Shown here one piece after another: positions 16,335 to 24,518 of a stretch of DNA of 40,069 bases. Each line of letters begins with the position of its first letter. Within the stretch, counting starts at the first letter, position 1. A model generated the notes under the pieces. It was not told the DNA's origin, made no database searches, and saw nothing but the letters and a program-made list of their open reading frames with translations. Source of the DNA: Desulfobacteraceae bacterium (lineage in GTDB: Bacteria; Desulfobacterota; Desulfobacteria; Desulfobacterales; Desulfosarcinaceae); the NCBI GenBank assembly GCA_003599575.1, contig QZKV01000139.1:1-40069 (forward strand). Reading direction: 5' to 3'. Position numbers and translations under genes: made by a program.

Positions 16335-16375
16335 CCCTTTTTCAAAGGGGGACTTGATGCCCGGGGGACTTGATG
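16335..16375. repeat. Small hairpin with a tandem GGGGGACTTGATG repeat
   Basis: CCCTTT-TTC-AAAGGG (16335-16349) runs into GGGGGACTTGATG (16347-16359), which is repeated at 16363-16375. This resembles dispersed intergenic repeats seen in many proteobacterial genomes. It lies in the 160-base spacer between convergent genes. Confidence 0.5.
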
Positions 16376-16405
16376 GATGGGTCCCGCGCGATCATCCGGC
16401 GCGCA

Positions 16406-17065
16406 TCACAGCCCCAGATATCCCAGTACTTGACCTAAACTGATGATGTGGGCGTCGGCCTTGAGTTTTGGGTTGGCGTAGGCCAGGAACGGGACACGCG
16501 CCTGCTCGGCGGCCAGGGCATCCAGTTCCGAATCACCGACGAAAATCATCTCGGACGGCGTAATCCCAAAATGCTCCAGAAGGAGCAGCAGCTGATCGGG
16601 ATGCGGTTTGGCGCGGGGCACATCGCAGGCGGTGACCACCTTGTCGAACAGGCCCAGAAGGGCATGCTCCTCCAAAACGCGCGCCATGGTGTCGGTCCGG
16701 TTGGTGGCGATGGCGGTTTTATAATGCGGCCGCAATCGGGCCAGCACCGCACGCAACTGGGGTTCCATTTCCATGTAGCGGATGAAAGGCATGTAGCTCA
16801 TGCCGCGGCGGTACTCTCGAACGGCGGCCAGCAGATTGGCATCTTCGATCAACAAGGCCAAGGCTTCCTCTACCGTGTGCATCTGGGCGTAAGCGAACTG
16901 CTCCTCGGTCATTTCGGGAAGCCCGAACTGCAGGAGGATGTGGTTGTAATAGGCCCGATTGGCATTGGCGGAATCGAACAACACGCCATCGCAGTCAAAG
17001 GCAACAGCCTGAATATGGTTGCGGTTCACTGATCTTCTTTCATTTTGGCTTGGCGGGTTCGCCAT
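16406..17065 (-). CDS. HAD-superfamily phosphatase (phosphoglycolate phosphatase-like)
   Basis: A HAD hydrolase of about 219 residues with a C1-type helical cap. Motif I is FDCDGVLFDS (nucleophile Asp), motif II is in TAIATNRTDT, motif III Lys is in RAKPHPDQ and motif IV is IFVGDSELD. It should be a Mg-dependent phosphomonoesterase acting on a small phosphorylated metabolite. The ATG at 17065 overlaps the end of the DUF1573 gene by 26 bases. A GTG at 17029, ten bases after that stop, puts the N-terminus closer to motif I and may be the true start. It is probably co-transcribed with the upstream selenoprotein candidate. Confidence 0.85.
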   Translation of the reverse strand: MANPPSQNERRSVNRNHIQAVAFDCDGVLFDSANANRAYYNHILLQFGLPEMTEEQFAYAQMHTVEEALALLIEDANLLAAVREYRRGMSYMPFIRYMEMEPQLRAVLARLRPHYKTAIATNRTDTMARVLEEHALLGLFDKVVTACDVPRAKPHPDQLLLLLEHFGITPSEMIFVGDSELDALAAEQARVPFLAYANPKLKADAHIISLGQVLGYLGL

Positions 17066-17789
17066 GGATACGCCCTGTCACAGGGATGCCGAAGGTGGGT
17101 TTTTCTTTCAGATCGGTTTGAATTTCGATGTAATCGCCGAAGCTGCCCGGGTCTTTCTTGGTGTTGGTGACGGTCAATAGATATCCGGATTCAGCGACAT
17201 TTTTATCCAACGGTTTGAGATCCAGGCGGATATGTTGCCCGGTTTTGGCTTTGGCCTCTTTGATGGTGAAGGGAAATCCTTTCCCGGGGGTGATGCGCAC
17301 CTCACGGGAAAGCTGATCGCCCGCACGCCCCACAAGATTCACCCTGCTCGGAGAAACCTCAACGTAGGCGGCGACTTTCCCGGTAACCACAAGATCCACC
17401 TGCGCTTGTTTGGGATCATTGGTGTACACCTTGAAATGCTTGGTCAGTGCCTGTCCGCCTCTGGCGGTTGTGCCGACCACCACACCGATTTTGTCCCTGC
17501 CGCCGGCAGGGATTTGCCCCGGATGGGAGGCTACGGAGCACCCTCAATCGGGTTGCACGCGCTGGATGATCAGGTCCGCTTGCCCCCGGTTCTCGACCAC
17601 GAAGTCATGCCGGACCTCCTGCCCTTCCATAACCGATCCGAACTCGTGTCGCGTTTCGGGAAAAACGGCCCTGGGCTCATTGCCTTGCGCAGCGGCGTCG
17701 GCGCGCGCGAATCGGGCAGCTGCGCCGGAACCGATCAACAAAACGATCAGAACGGCCCCCAGGGCCGTATGCTTCCATTGGGTTTGCAT
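17040..17789 (-). CDS. DUF1573 protein with in-frame UGA: candidate selenoprotein
   Basis: Read through a single UGA (17546-17544) this gene gives a 249-residue exported protein. It has a signal peptide or N-terminal TM (MQTQWKHTALGAVLIVLLIG), then a complete DUF1573 immunoglobulin-like domain (FGSVMEGQEVRHDFVVENRG, then RVQPD-U-GCSVASH, then TARGGQALTKHFKVYTNDP), then a second beta domain. DUF1573 proteins almost always carry Cys-Gly-Cys after the NxG...I strand; here the first Cys is UGA (residue 82) and the second is Cys84. The frame stays open and homologous on both sides. A GC-rich stem-loop follows, and selB is at 36592. A Sec-Gly-Cys redox pair in the periplasm is the best reading. The alternative is a TGC-to-TGA nonsense mutation or sequencing error giving two fragments. 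GGAG six bases upstream fixes the start. Confidence 0.75.
17494..17512 (-). promoter_or_regulatory. SECIS-like stem-loop downstream of the UGA codon
   Basis: In the mRNA UCCCUGCC pairs perfectly with GGCAGGGA around the loop GGC; the loop starts 39 bases after the UGA. Bacterial SECIS elements lie in the coding region just after UGA and need a G at the start of a small apical loop, which this has. The spacing is at or slightly beyond the usual upper limit. A competing 7-pair stem (UGCUCCG/CGGGGCA) starts 3 bases after the UGA. Confidence 0.5.
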
Positions 17790-17929
17790 GCAATCTCCTT
17801 TTCGAGCTTTGCAGAATCTACTTTGTATAGGTCGAAGGATGGGGGATGTCAAGGCGGGCGTTCGGTTCGGCGCGTCCGGCGCTCATTCCAAATCAACTTC
17901 CATTTTTCAATTGCAGCTCGCGCCTTGCG

Positions 17930-20380
17930 CTACATCAAAAACAGCGGATCCACATCAACGGTCACACTGGCGCCCTTGGTGCCGGGCGTGCCGTCCGGAC
18001 CGAACAGCAGCAGCCGAACGAACTGGTGCAGCAGATCGGTGCGCGGGTGTTTGATCAGCAACTGCCATCTGTAGTGATCGGCAATGCGTTGCAAGGGGGC
18101 TTCGATCGGCCCCAGCAGGTCAAGTGCGGCAAAGGCGCGATGCTGCCGGATTTTCAGGCCCGCCGCGGCCATCCGGCGCGCGTAATCAGCCACCTGGGTT
18201 TTGTCCCGTCCACTGATGCGGATCTGCACCATGCGCGTGACCGGCGGGTATCCCAGTGCTTTGCGCAATTCTATCTCCTGACGGTAAAACATCTCGTAGT
18301 CCTGCTCACGGGCGGCCGTGATGCTGAAGTGGGTCGGATTGTAAGTCTGCAGGATTACGCGGCCCGGCATCCGGCCTCTGCCGGCGCGGCCGGCCACCTG
18401 CGCCAGGATTTGGAACGTGCGCTCCCCGGCCCTGAAATCGGGCAGGTTCAGGGACAGATCCGCACAAATGATGCCCACCAGGGTGATGTGGGGATAATCA
18501 TGACCCTTGGCCACCATCTGCGTACCCACCAGAATATCGATCGTGCGGTCGCGCAGTTCTTTTAGAATTTTCAGCAAGGCCCCCTTGCGGCGGGTGGTGT
18601 CCCGATCCAGGCGGGCCAGGCGGGCATGCGGAAAAAGCTGCTGGACCTGGCTTTCCAGTTGTTCGGTGCCGATGCCCAGGCGTTTGATGCGCTTGGACCC
18701 GCATTTGCCGCAGGATGCCACGGCCGCACGGCTGAAACCGCAGTAATGGCACAAATAGGCATTGGTCTTCTGGTGATAGGTCAAGGAGATATCGCAACGC
18801 GCGCAGCGCAGCACCTGCCCGCAGGCGGCGCAGACCAGCACGTTGGAAAAGCCGCGGCGGTTCAGGAAAAGCAGCACCTGCTCTTTGCGCGCCAGGGTTT
18901 CCTGCATGGCTTCGATCAGGGCCGGCATGAAGTGGCGGCGGATGCCCCGTTCCTCACGCGCGGCCGTCAGGTCCTCGATGACGATGCGGGGCATCGCCCG
19001 CTGCTCCACCCGCTCGAACAAGCTGATTTTTTGAAATTTTCCGTTGAGGGCATTATAGGCCGATTGCAGCGACGGCGTGGCCGACCCCAGTATGGCCACC
19101 GCCCCGTGTTGTTGCGCGCGCACCACGGCCAGATCCCGCGCGTTATAGTGCAGCGCCCCTTCTTGTTTGTAGGAATCATCATGTTCCTCATCGACGATGA
19201 TCAGGCCGATACGCTCAAAGGGCGCAAATATGGCCGAGCGGGCGCCGACGGCGATAGTGGCCTCGCAACGCAGGATACGCTGCCATTGATCCAGGCGCTC
19301 GCCGTCGGATAAGCCGCTGTGCAGCAGGGCCACGCATTGGCCGAAGCGTGCCCGAAAGGCCCGCTCAATTTGGGAGATCAGGGCGATTTCGGGCACCAGG
19401 ACCAAAACCGAAAGCCCTTGCTGCAGCGCCTTATCGGCCATGTGCAGATATACTTCGGTTTTGCCGGATCCGGTGACCCCGGCCAGCAGAAAGGCGCGGT
19501 AGCCTCGGCCCAGTGCCGCGCTCATCGTGTCGAGGGCGGATTGCTGCTCGGCGCTCAACGTAGGCGGCCGGTCAGGCATGATGGGAGCCCCCAGCGGATC
19601 GCGATAAACGAGGCGCTGCTCCAGCACGACCTGGTTGTCGCGCGCCATGGCGCGCACCACGTCGGCGGCGGTCGGCACCAATGTTTTCAGTTCGTCCAGG
19701 CCGATCGGACCTTTATCTTTCAGAACCGCGAGGATGGTTTGGCGCACCGGCGATAAACGGCCCCCCGGGTCGAGCGGCGGTCCGGGCAGCACAAAACGGG
19801 TCGTTTTCGGTCGCGTTCGGCCGTCGATCAGCGCATCCTGACGCACCACCCATTGCTTTTGTTCCCAGGTTTTCAATGCGGTCTTAGGGAAGGAAGCCCC
19901 TGCCAGTCTTCGCAATTCAATCAAACGGCAGGGACCTTGCGCCAGACGCTGAAAAACGGCTTGTTGCGGCGGTGCAAGCGTCCGTGTCGCCAGCTCCTTT
20001 TGCCCGGTATCGCTGAGCGCGTAATAAGTCCGTTCGGTCGTATTGATCCCGGCCGGCAGACCGGTTTGCAGCACCTCCCCCAGGGGGTGGATGTAGTAAT
20101 CGGCGATCCATTCAAAAAAGGCGATCATTGAAGGAGGAAAGATGGGCTGATCGTCCAGAACGGCGGCTATGGATTTGAGCGCCGCATCCGGCGGCCGGGC
20201 GGCGGTTTTGAGCACGTAAGCGGTCACGCGGCGCCGGCCGAAAGGCACCAGAACCCTGATGCCCGCGCCAATGGCCGGCAGCAGCGCGGGCGGTACCTGA
20301 TAGGTGAAGGTGGCATAGACCGGCAGCGCCACGGCCACTTCGATCAAGTCGGCACGGGCGCCATTTTCGGAAGGATGCAT
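17930..20380 (-). CDS. priA: Primosomal protein N' (PriA), replication restart helicase
   Basis: An 816-residue superfamily 2 3'-5' DNA helicase that rebuilds replisomes at collapsed forks. The N-terminal 3'-DNA-binding domain (YATFTYQVPPAL, GIRVLVPFGRRRVTAYVL) is followed by a winged-helix region. The helicase core comes next, with Walker A GVTGSGKTEVYL and DEEH box VDEEHDDSYKQ. Eight cysteines in four CxxC pairs (CAACG, CARCD, CHYCG, CGKCG) bind two zinc ions, then come helicase motifs V and VI (LVGTQMVAKGHD, QVAGRAGRG). All essential motifs are intact. The start at 20380 is preferred over 20437 because CGAGGC precedes it and residues upstream look unconserved. It lies upstream of the DUF1573 gene on the same strand with a 140-base gap. 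Confidence 0.97.
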   Translation of the reverse strand: MHPSENGARADLIEVAVALPVYATFTYQVPPALLPAIGAGIRVLVPFGRRRVTAYVLKTAARPPDAALKSIAAVLDDQPIFPPSMIAFFEWIADYYIHPLGEVLQTGLPAGINTTERTYYALSDTGQKELATRTLAPPQQAVFQRLAQGPCRLIELRRLAGASFPKTALKTWEQKQWVVRQDALIDGRTRPKTTRFVLPGPPLDPGGRLSPVRQTILAVLKDKGPIGLDELKTLVPTAADVVRAMARDNQVVLEQRLVYRDPLGAPIMPDRPPTLSAEQQSALDTMSAALGRGYRAFLLAGVTGSGKTEVYLHMADKALQQGLSVLVLVPEIALISQIERAFRARFGQCVALLHSGLSDGERLDQWQRILRCEATIAVGARSAIFAPFERIGLIIVDEEHDDSYKQEGALHYNARDLAVVRAQQHGAVAILGSATPSLQSAYNALNGKFQKISLFERVEQRAMPRIVIEDLTAAREERGIRRHFMPALIEAMQETLARKEQVLLFLNRRGFSNVLVCAACGQVLRCARCDISLTYHQKTNAYLCHYCGFSRAAVASCGKCGSKRIKRLGIGTEQLESQVQQLFPHARLARLDRDTTRRKGALLKILKELRDRTIDILVGTQMVAKGHDYPHITLVGIICADLSLNLPDFRAGERTFQILAQVAGRAGRGRMPGRVILQTYNPTHFSITAAREQDYEMFYRQEIELRKALGYPPVTRMVQIRISGRDKTQVADYARRMAAAGLKIRQHRAFAALDLLGPIEAPLQRIADHYRWQLLIKHPRTDLLHQFVRLLLFGPDGTPGTKGASVTVDVDPLFLM

Positions 20381-20682
20381 TTGCCTCGAATCGCTATCGC
20401 AATCACAATTCAGCCTAAAGTTGCGCCTGAAAAGCACCGATCATTCCATAAGGCGCAATTCGGACCCTTTTGCGACGGGAGAGGGTCGGGTCAGGCGCTT
20501 GAGCATCAGGATGATGTTCGCACGGAAAAACATGCCGGAGGTTCGATCCGCCGGCCCACCGGTTTAATCGAAGATTGCAGCGGCCTGAAAGAACTGTTAT
20601 GTTGAGCCATTACGGCGGCCTCCGACAGATTTTCCAGCCGTTTGGGACGCATGCGTGGCAATGCGTCAGGAAAGGAGAGTAT

Positions 20683-20988
20683 ATGCATAAATCAGGCAAA
20701 TATTCCATTATTCTTTTGATGGTTGCAGCACTGGTCGTCGTCCCGACCGGGATCATGGCCGCTGGGCAAGTGGATTATAGAGATACCCAGATCGAAGCCG
20801 GAAGCATGGCCGCCGATGCCCTGGTCGCCCGTCCTTTAGGCGTCATAGCCACGCTGGCGGGATTCGGATTGTTTGTTATTTCGGCACCTTTCTCCCTGTT
20901 GGGCGGCAATGCCGGATCGGCCTGGAGTTCATTGGTGGTTGATCCGGCCAAATTCACTTTTACCCGGCCGCTGGGTGATTTCGATTAA
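20683..20988 (+). CDS. Small exported or membrane protein of unknown function
   Basis: A 101-residue protein with a signal peptide-like N-terminus (SIILLMVAALVVVPTGIMA), a short acidic stretch and a second hydrophobic segment (PLGVIATLAGFGLFVISAPF), ending in a conserved-looking VVDPAKFTFTRPLGDFD. I recall similar short proteins with the pattern RPxGxxATxxGxxxFxxSxPF...F.RPLG as hypothetical proteins in Deltaproteobacteria, but no function is known to me. AAAGGAG precedes the ATG. It converges on the citrate synthase gene, with 64 bases between. Confidence 0.75.
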   Translation: MHKSGKYSIILLMVAALVVVPTGIMAAGQVDYRDTQIEAGSMAADALVARPLGVIATLAGFGLFVISAPFSLLGGNAGSAWSSLVVDPAKFTFTRPLGDFD

Positions 20989-21052
20989 ACCGTCCGGCGA
21001 CATCGTTCAGCCGTAAAAGGGGCGACCATATCCCCTCTTGCCTGCATACGCA

Positions 21053-22342
21053 TCAGGATCGCGGACGCTCGGCCATGGGCACATAGTGGGTTTCGGTGGG
21101 GCCGATATAAATCTGCCGGGGCCGGCTGATGCGCCACTGCGGATCGTCCATGCTTTCTTTCCACTGGGCGATCCAGCCCGGCAACCGGCCGATGGCGAAC
21201 ATCACGGTAAACATATTGGTGGGAATGCCGATGGCCCGCAGCACGATGCCGCTGTAAAAGTCCACGTTGGGGTAGAGATTGTTTTCTCGGAAGAAGGCGT
21301 CGTTCATAGCCGTTTCCTCAAGTGCCTTGGCGATATCCAGCAACGGGTCGTTTATTTGCAGCTTTTTCAGCAGATCATCGCACATCCTTTTCATGATTTT
21401 GGCCCGCGGGTCATAAGTCTTGTACACCCGATGACCAAAACCCATCAGCCGGAAGGGGTCGGCTTTGTCCTTGGCCCTCTCGATGGCCTTGCGATAATCG
21501 CCGTCCATACGATGAATTTCACTGAGCATCTCGATCACGGCCTGATTGGCGCCGCCGTGCAGCGGACCCCACAGGGCCGACATTCCCGCGGAAATGGCGG
21601 CGTACAAGTTGACCCTGCCGCTGCCCACCACGCGAACGGCCGTGGTAGAACAGTTCTGTTCATGATCGGCGTGTAAAATCCAAAAAACCTCCAGCGCGCG
21701 CACCACCTCCCTGACAAACTCATAGGGTTTGACCGGGGTGTTGAACATCATGTTGAGAAAATTCTCGGAATAGGCCAGGTCGGGGCGCGGATAGACCACC
21801 GTATGACCGCGGGAGATTTTATAGGACATGGCCGCCATGGTGCGAACCTTGGCCAGCAGCCGGGTCACGGTAAAGTTGATCTCCTCTTCGGTGGCCTGCA
21901 ACTCCGGATAGAAACTGCGCAAGGCATTGACCATCGATGAAAGAATGCCCATGGGGTGGGAGGCCCTGGGAAAGTTCTGGTAAAAGGTCTTCATGTCCTC
22001 ATGCACCAGTGAATGGTCATTGAGCATGATGGAGAATCTGCGCAACTCATCTTCGCTGGGCAGTCTTCCATTGATCAGCAGATAGGCGGTTTCCTTGAAG
22101 GTCGAGTTCTCGGCCAGCTCCTCCACCGGAATCCCGCGATACCTCAAGATTCCTTTTTCTCCATCCATGTAGGTAATGCTGCTGAGGCATGCGCCGGTGT
22201 TGGCAAAGCCCGGATCAAGGGTGATAAAACCGGTGTCGGTGCGCAAACGCAGGATATCGATGCCGCGTTCGTTTTCAGTCCCCACGATCACCGGCAATCG
22301 ATAGGATTTTCCCTGGTAGGTCAATGTCACATGATCATCCAT
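21053..22342 (-). CDS. gltA: Citrate (Si)-synthase
   Basis: A 429-residue type II (hexameric, proteobacterial-length) citrate synthase that condenses oxaloacetate and acetyl-CoA. The family motifs are present: HADHEQNCSTT and GPLHGGANQAV with the first active-site His residues, MGFGHRVYKTYDPRA with the third His and oxaloacetate-binding Arg, and the catalytic Asp in NVDFYSG. GAGGATGTT precedes the ATG at 22342; longer in-frame starts extend into unconserved sequence. It is a monocistronic minus-strand gene. A Si-type enzyme argues that this organism does not rely solely on the Re-citrate synthase found in some anaerobes. Confidence 0.97.
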   Translation of the reverse strand: MDDHVTLTYQGKSYRLPVIVGTENERGIDILRLRTDTGFITLDPGFANTGACLSSITYMDGEKGILRYRGIPVEELAENSTFKETAYLLINGRLPSEDELRRFSIMLNDHSLVHEDMKTFYQNFPRASHPMGILSSMVNALRSFYPELQATEEEINFTVTRLLAKVRTMAAMSYKISRGHTVVYPRPDLAYSENFLNMMFNTPVKPYEFVREVVRALEVFWILHADHEQNCSTTAVRVVGSGRVNLYAAISAGMSALWGPLHGGANQAVIEMLSEIHRMDGDYRKAIERAKDKADPFRLMGFGHRVYKTYDPRAKIMKRMCDDLLKKLQINDPLLDIAKALEETAMNDAFFRENNLYPNVDFYSGIVLRAIGIPTNMFTVMFAIGRLPGWIAQWKESMDDPQWRISRPRQIYIGPTETHYVPMAERPRS

Positions 22343-22796
22343 AACATCCTCGCTTTTCTTAAAGCATCTCCGGTACGGCCGGCTCGGCTTCCCGCAAGGC
22401 CCTCTTGGGGGTTGGTGATCGATCTTGTGGAAAGCAGGCGAGTTATATACAGAAAGCCAAACATGGGTCAAGGCGGCGCCAATTCCGGGCATTTCCCGAG
22501 GGAGGATTCGCAGATCCATCCAATGAGCGCGGTTGCCGCAATTTCCATCGAAGCGGAAATGGAATTGAAGGGGTGTTAAGTTTCCGAGATTGAACGCAAT
22601 CGTACTCTGCACGTACGCTGCGCCCCGTTCGAACCCGGATGCCCACCCTTTTGTTTCCATCCGTATACGAGTCCGACCGGCCGGCAAGTTCGTTCGATTC
22701 CGGCTCGGGCTCCCGCCGGAATGCCCAGGCTGTGTTGAACATTCCCGCGTCGTTCTTATCTATAACCTTATTGACCTTTACGATGATGGAGGTGTC

Positions 22797-23612
22797 ATGG
22801 GCTTCAGGGAAAATCTGCTTCAAAAAGTGCACATCGACAGGCTGGCCGACCAGGTTCTTCGCTCATTGAGGCCCGCCGATCCGCCCCAGCGCATCGATCG
22901 GGCCGCCATGCAGGACCTGCTGGACCTCGGCGACTACGAGCACCGTCATGAGCGCGATCTGGATTTATACTTCCGCATCACAGACGGAGGCGGCAAACAA
23001 CTCATCGTCGTGCTGGATAACGAACTCAAGCTGTATCATACCACGGTCGAAGACGTGGTGCTGCGCAAAAGCCCCACGGTCAAGGAGATGGTCAGCATCC
23101 GCAATGCCATCAAGATCCTCAACGACAAGGATGTGGTGGTCAGCAGTAAAAGCGATACTTTGCGGCGGCTGCAAACGGAATTGATCGATGCGCTGGATCT
23201 GTCGTATACACCCGCTGACATCGAGGCCTTCGAGGCGGACGGCCGGCAGGCATTGCAGAACGGATACGCCGACGGAGTCACGGAAGTGCTCACCCTTTTA
23301 GCCGAAGTGCTCGGATACGCCAAAGCGCCCAAGGCCTTTCAGATACCCCACCACCATGTTTGGGGTGCAATGGTCAAAAACGAGGGGATCGAGATTCAAA
23401 TGGGTCCCATCGTATTGTTCAGCCTGGTGCATCTTACGCTCAGGATGGTGAAGCAACCGATCAGCACGCTGGATAAAGCGGCCCTGACCCGCTTTCAGCA
23501 GGTGATCAGAGGGGAGGCCCAAGCCGATCTCGAAGGGCCGGCGGTATTCACTGCGCTCAAAGAACAGGTTTTGGCCCAAAAGCCGCGGATAATAAACCCC
23601 AAGGCAGAGTGA
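22797..23612 (+). CDS. Conserved-looking cytosolic protein of unknown function
   Basis: A 271-residue soluble protein with no signal peptide or transmembrane segment. The N-terminal half (FRENLLQKVHIDRLADQVLR, LDLYFRITDGGGKQLIVVLD, LKLYHTTVEDVVLRKSPTVK) looks like an alpha-beta domain. The middle (IKILNDKDVVVSSKSDTLRR) is charged, and the C-terminal half is helical. I do not recognise a family. GGAGG lies directly upstream of the ATG at 22797, which fixes the start. It is divergent from gltA and followed by a long non-coding gap, so it is probably monocistronic. Confidence 0.75.
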   Translation: MGFRENLLQKVHIDRLADQVLRSLRPADPPQRIDRAAMQDLLDLGDYEHRHERDLDLYFRITDGGGKQLIVVLDNELKLYHTTVEDVVLRKSPTVKEMVSIRNAIKILNDKDVVVSSKSDTLRRLQTELIDALDLSYTPADIEAFEADGRQALQNGYADGVTEVLTLLAEVLGYAKAPKAFQIPHHHVWGAMVKNEGIEIQMGPIVLFSLVHLTLRMVKQPISTLDKAALTRFQQVIRGEAQADLEGPAVFTALKEQVLAQKPRIINPKAE

Positions 23613-24098
23613 AAGCGCCACAAAATAGATCAAAAAAGAAAGTATTTCCATTGCTTTAGCGAAGCGTTCCGTGCTAAAGATGCCCGCTTGCGGCCGGAAT
23701 GCGGCACGGTTTTGTCTTGGTTCGATTAAGACATCGCCGGCCGGCAGCCGGCACACCGATGACGAAACAGCCAACCGATCAAAGGGCATGCGACGAGCAA
23801 TAGAACGGTTTGCGGTACTCTCCCCGGAATGCTGGGGGGATACCGGTCCACCCCGACCGGGAAGGTCCTCTGGCGCCGGTGAGGGTCACTTCATCCCCAA
23901 CCCTTGCCTTCCGGATCTAGGCCCGCTCCCGCTTGCGGTCCCAGCCTTTTCTCTCCTTTTCCGAATCCACCCTGAAGCCTACCCCTGTGCGTACGTTTGC
24001 AGGAAGCTTATCCGATGGTTTGCACCGGCGCGGGTGCCGCAACCGGGAAGCTTCTCACAAACGGGCGGGCGGTGGTGGTCCAAACCGGGAGGCCGATT
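23613..24098. other. Intergenic region upstream of the signalling cluster
   Basis: About 485 bases with no supported gene. It contains a GC-rich inverted repeat GCCGGC-CGGCA-GCCGGC (23736-23752). I searched by eye for a sigma-54 promoter before the response regulator and found none of good quality. It may hold the main promoter of the cluster. Confidence 0.4.
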
Positions 24099-24518
24099 AT
24101 GGAGTCTTTAAAAGCATTGTTTGTGGATGATGAAATCGAATACCTGCAAACGGCTATCAAGCGCCTGAGAAAACGCGGCATCGATGCGACCGGCGTCTCA
24201 GGCGGAGCTGAAGCCCTGGCGGTGCTTGCATCCCAATCGGTGGACGTCGTGGTTATGGATGTGCGCATGCCGGGCATGGACGGCATTGAGGCCTTGCGCG
24301 AAATCAAACGCCGTCACCCCCTGGTGGAGGTGATCATGCTCACCGGACATGCCAGTATGGAGGTGGCCATCCAGGGTATGGAGATGGGCGCATTTGATTA
24401 CCTGATGAAACCGATCGACATCGATGAATTGATTTACAAGATGCAGGATGCGCTTCAGAAAAGGCAACTGCATTTCCAAAAGATTCAACGCAAGGAAGAT
24501 AAGGGAGACGGGGCGTGA
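24099..24518 (+). CDS. Single-domain response regulator (CheY-like receiver)
   Basis: A 139-residue protein consisting of one receiver domain plus a short charged tail. The acidic pocket is VDDE, the phospho-acceptor is Asp54 (VVMDVRMPGMDG), Thr is in MLTGHAS and the conserved Lys104 is in MKPIDIDE. There is no output domain, so it should act by protein contact or in a phosphorelay, probably with the histidine kinase 5 kb downstream. GGGAGG lies upstream of the ATG at 24099. Its stop overlaps the start of the TSUP gene (TGATG). Confidence 0.92.
   Translation: MESLKALFVDDEIEYLQTAIKRLRKRGIDATGVSGGAEALAVLASQSVDVVVMDVRMPGMDGIEALREIKRRHPLVEVIMLTGHASMEVAIQGMEMGAFDYLMKPIDIDELIYKMQDALQKRQLHFQKIQRKEDKGDGA

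Noticed and set aside
17040..17852. Two separate genes or a pseudogene in the DUF1573 region
   Set aside because: The two parts share one frame with only a UGA between them, the UGA falls on a conserved Cys, the downstream part keeps family motifs, and selB is present. A nonsense mutation stays possible but is the weaker reading.
20530..20570. tRNA-like T-arm (GGAGGTTCGATCC) upstream of the small membrane protein
   Set aside because: The flanking bases do not form the 5-pair T stem and no acceptor, D or anticodon arms could be found.
22343..22687. 115-residue N-terminal extension of citrate synthase
   Set aside because: It has no citrate synthase similarity and GAGGATGTT precedes the ATG at 22342, giving the normal family length.
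22735..22766. TTGAAC...TATAAC promoter before the unknown gene at 22797
   Set aside because: The spacer is 20 bases, too long for a normal sigma-70 promoter.
23890..23935. Sigma-54 promoter candidate before the receiver-only regulator
   Set aside because: GG and GC are not ten bases apart and the -24 element is poor.
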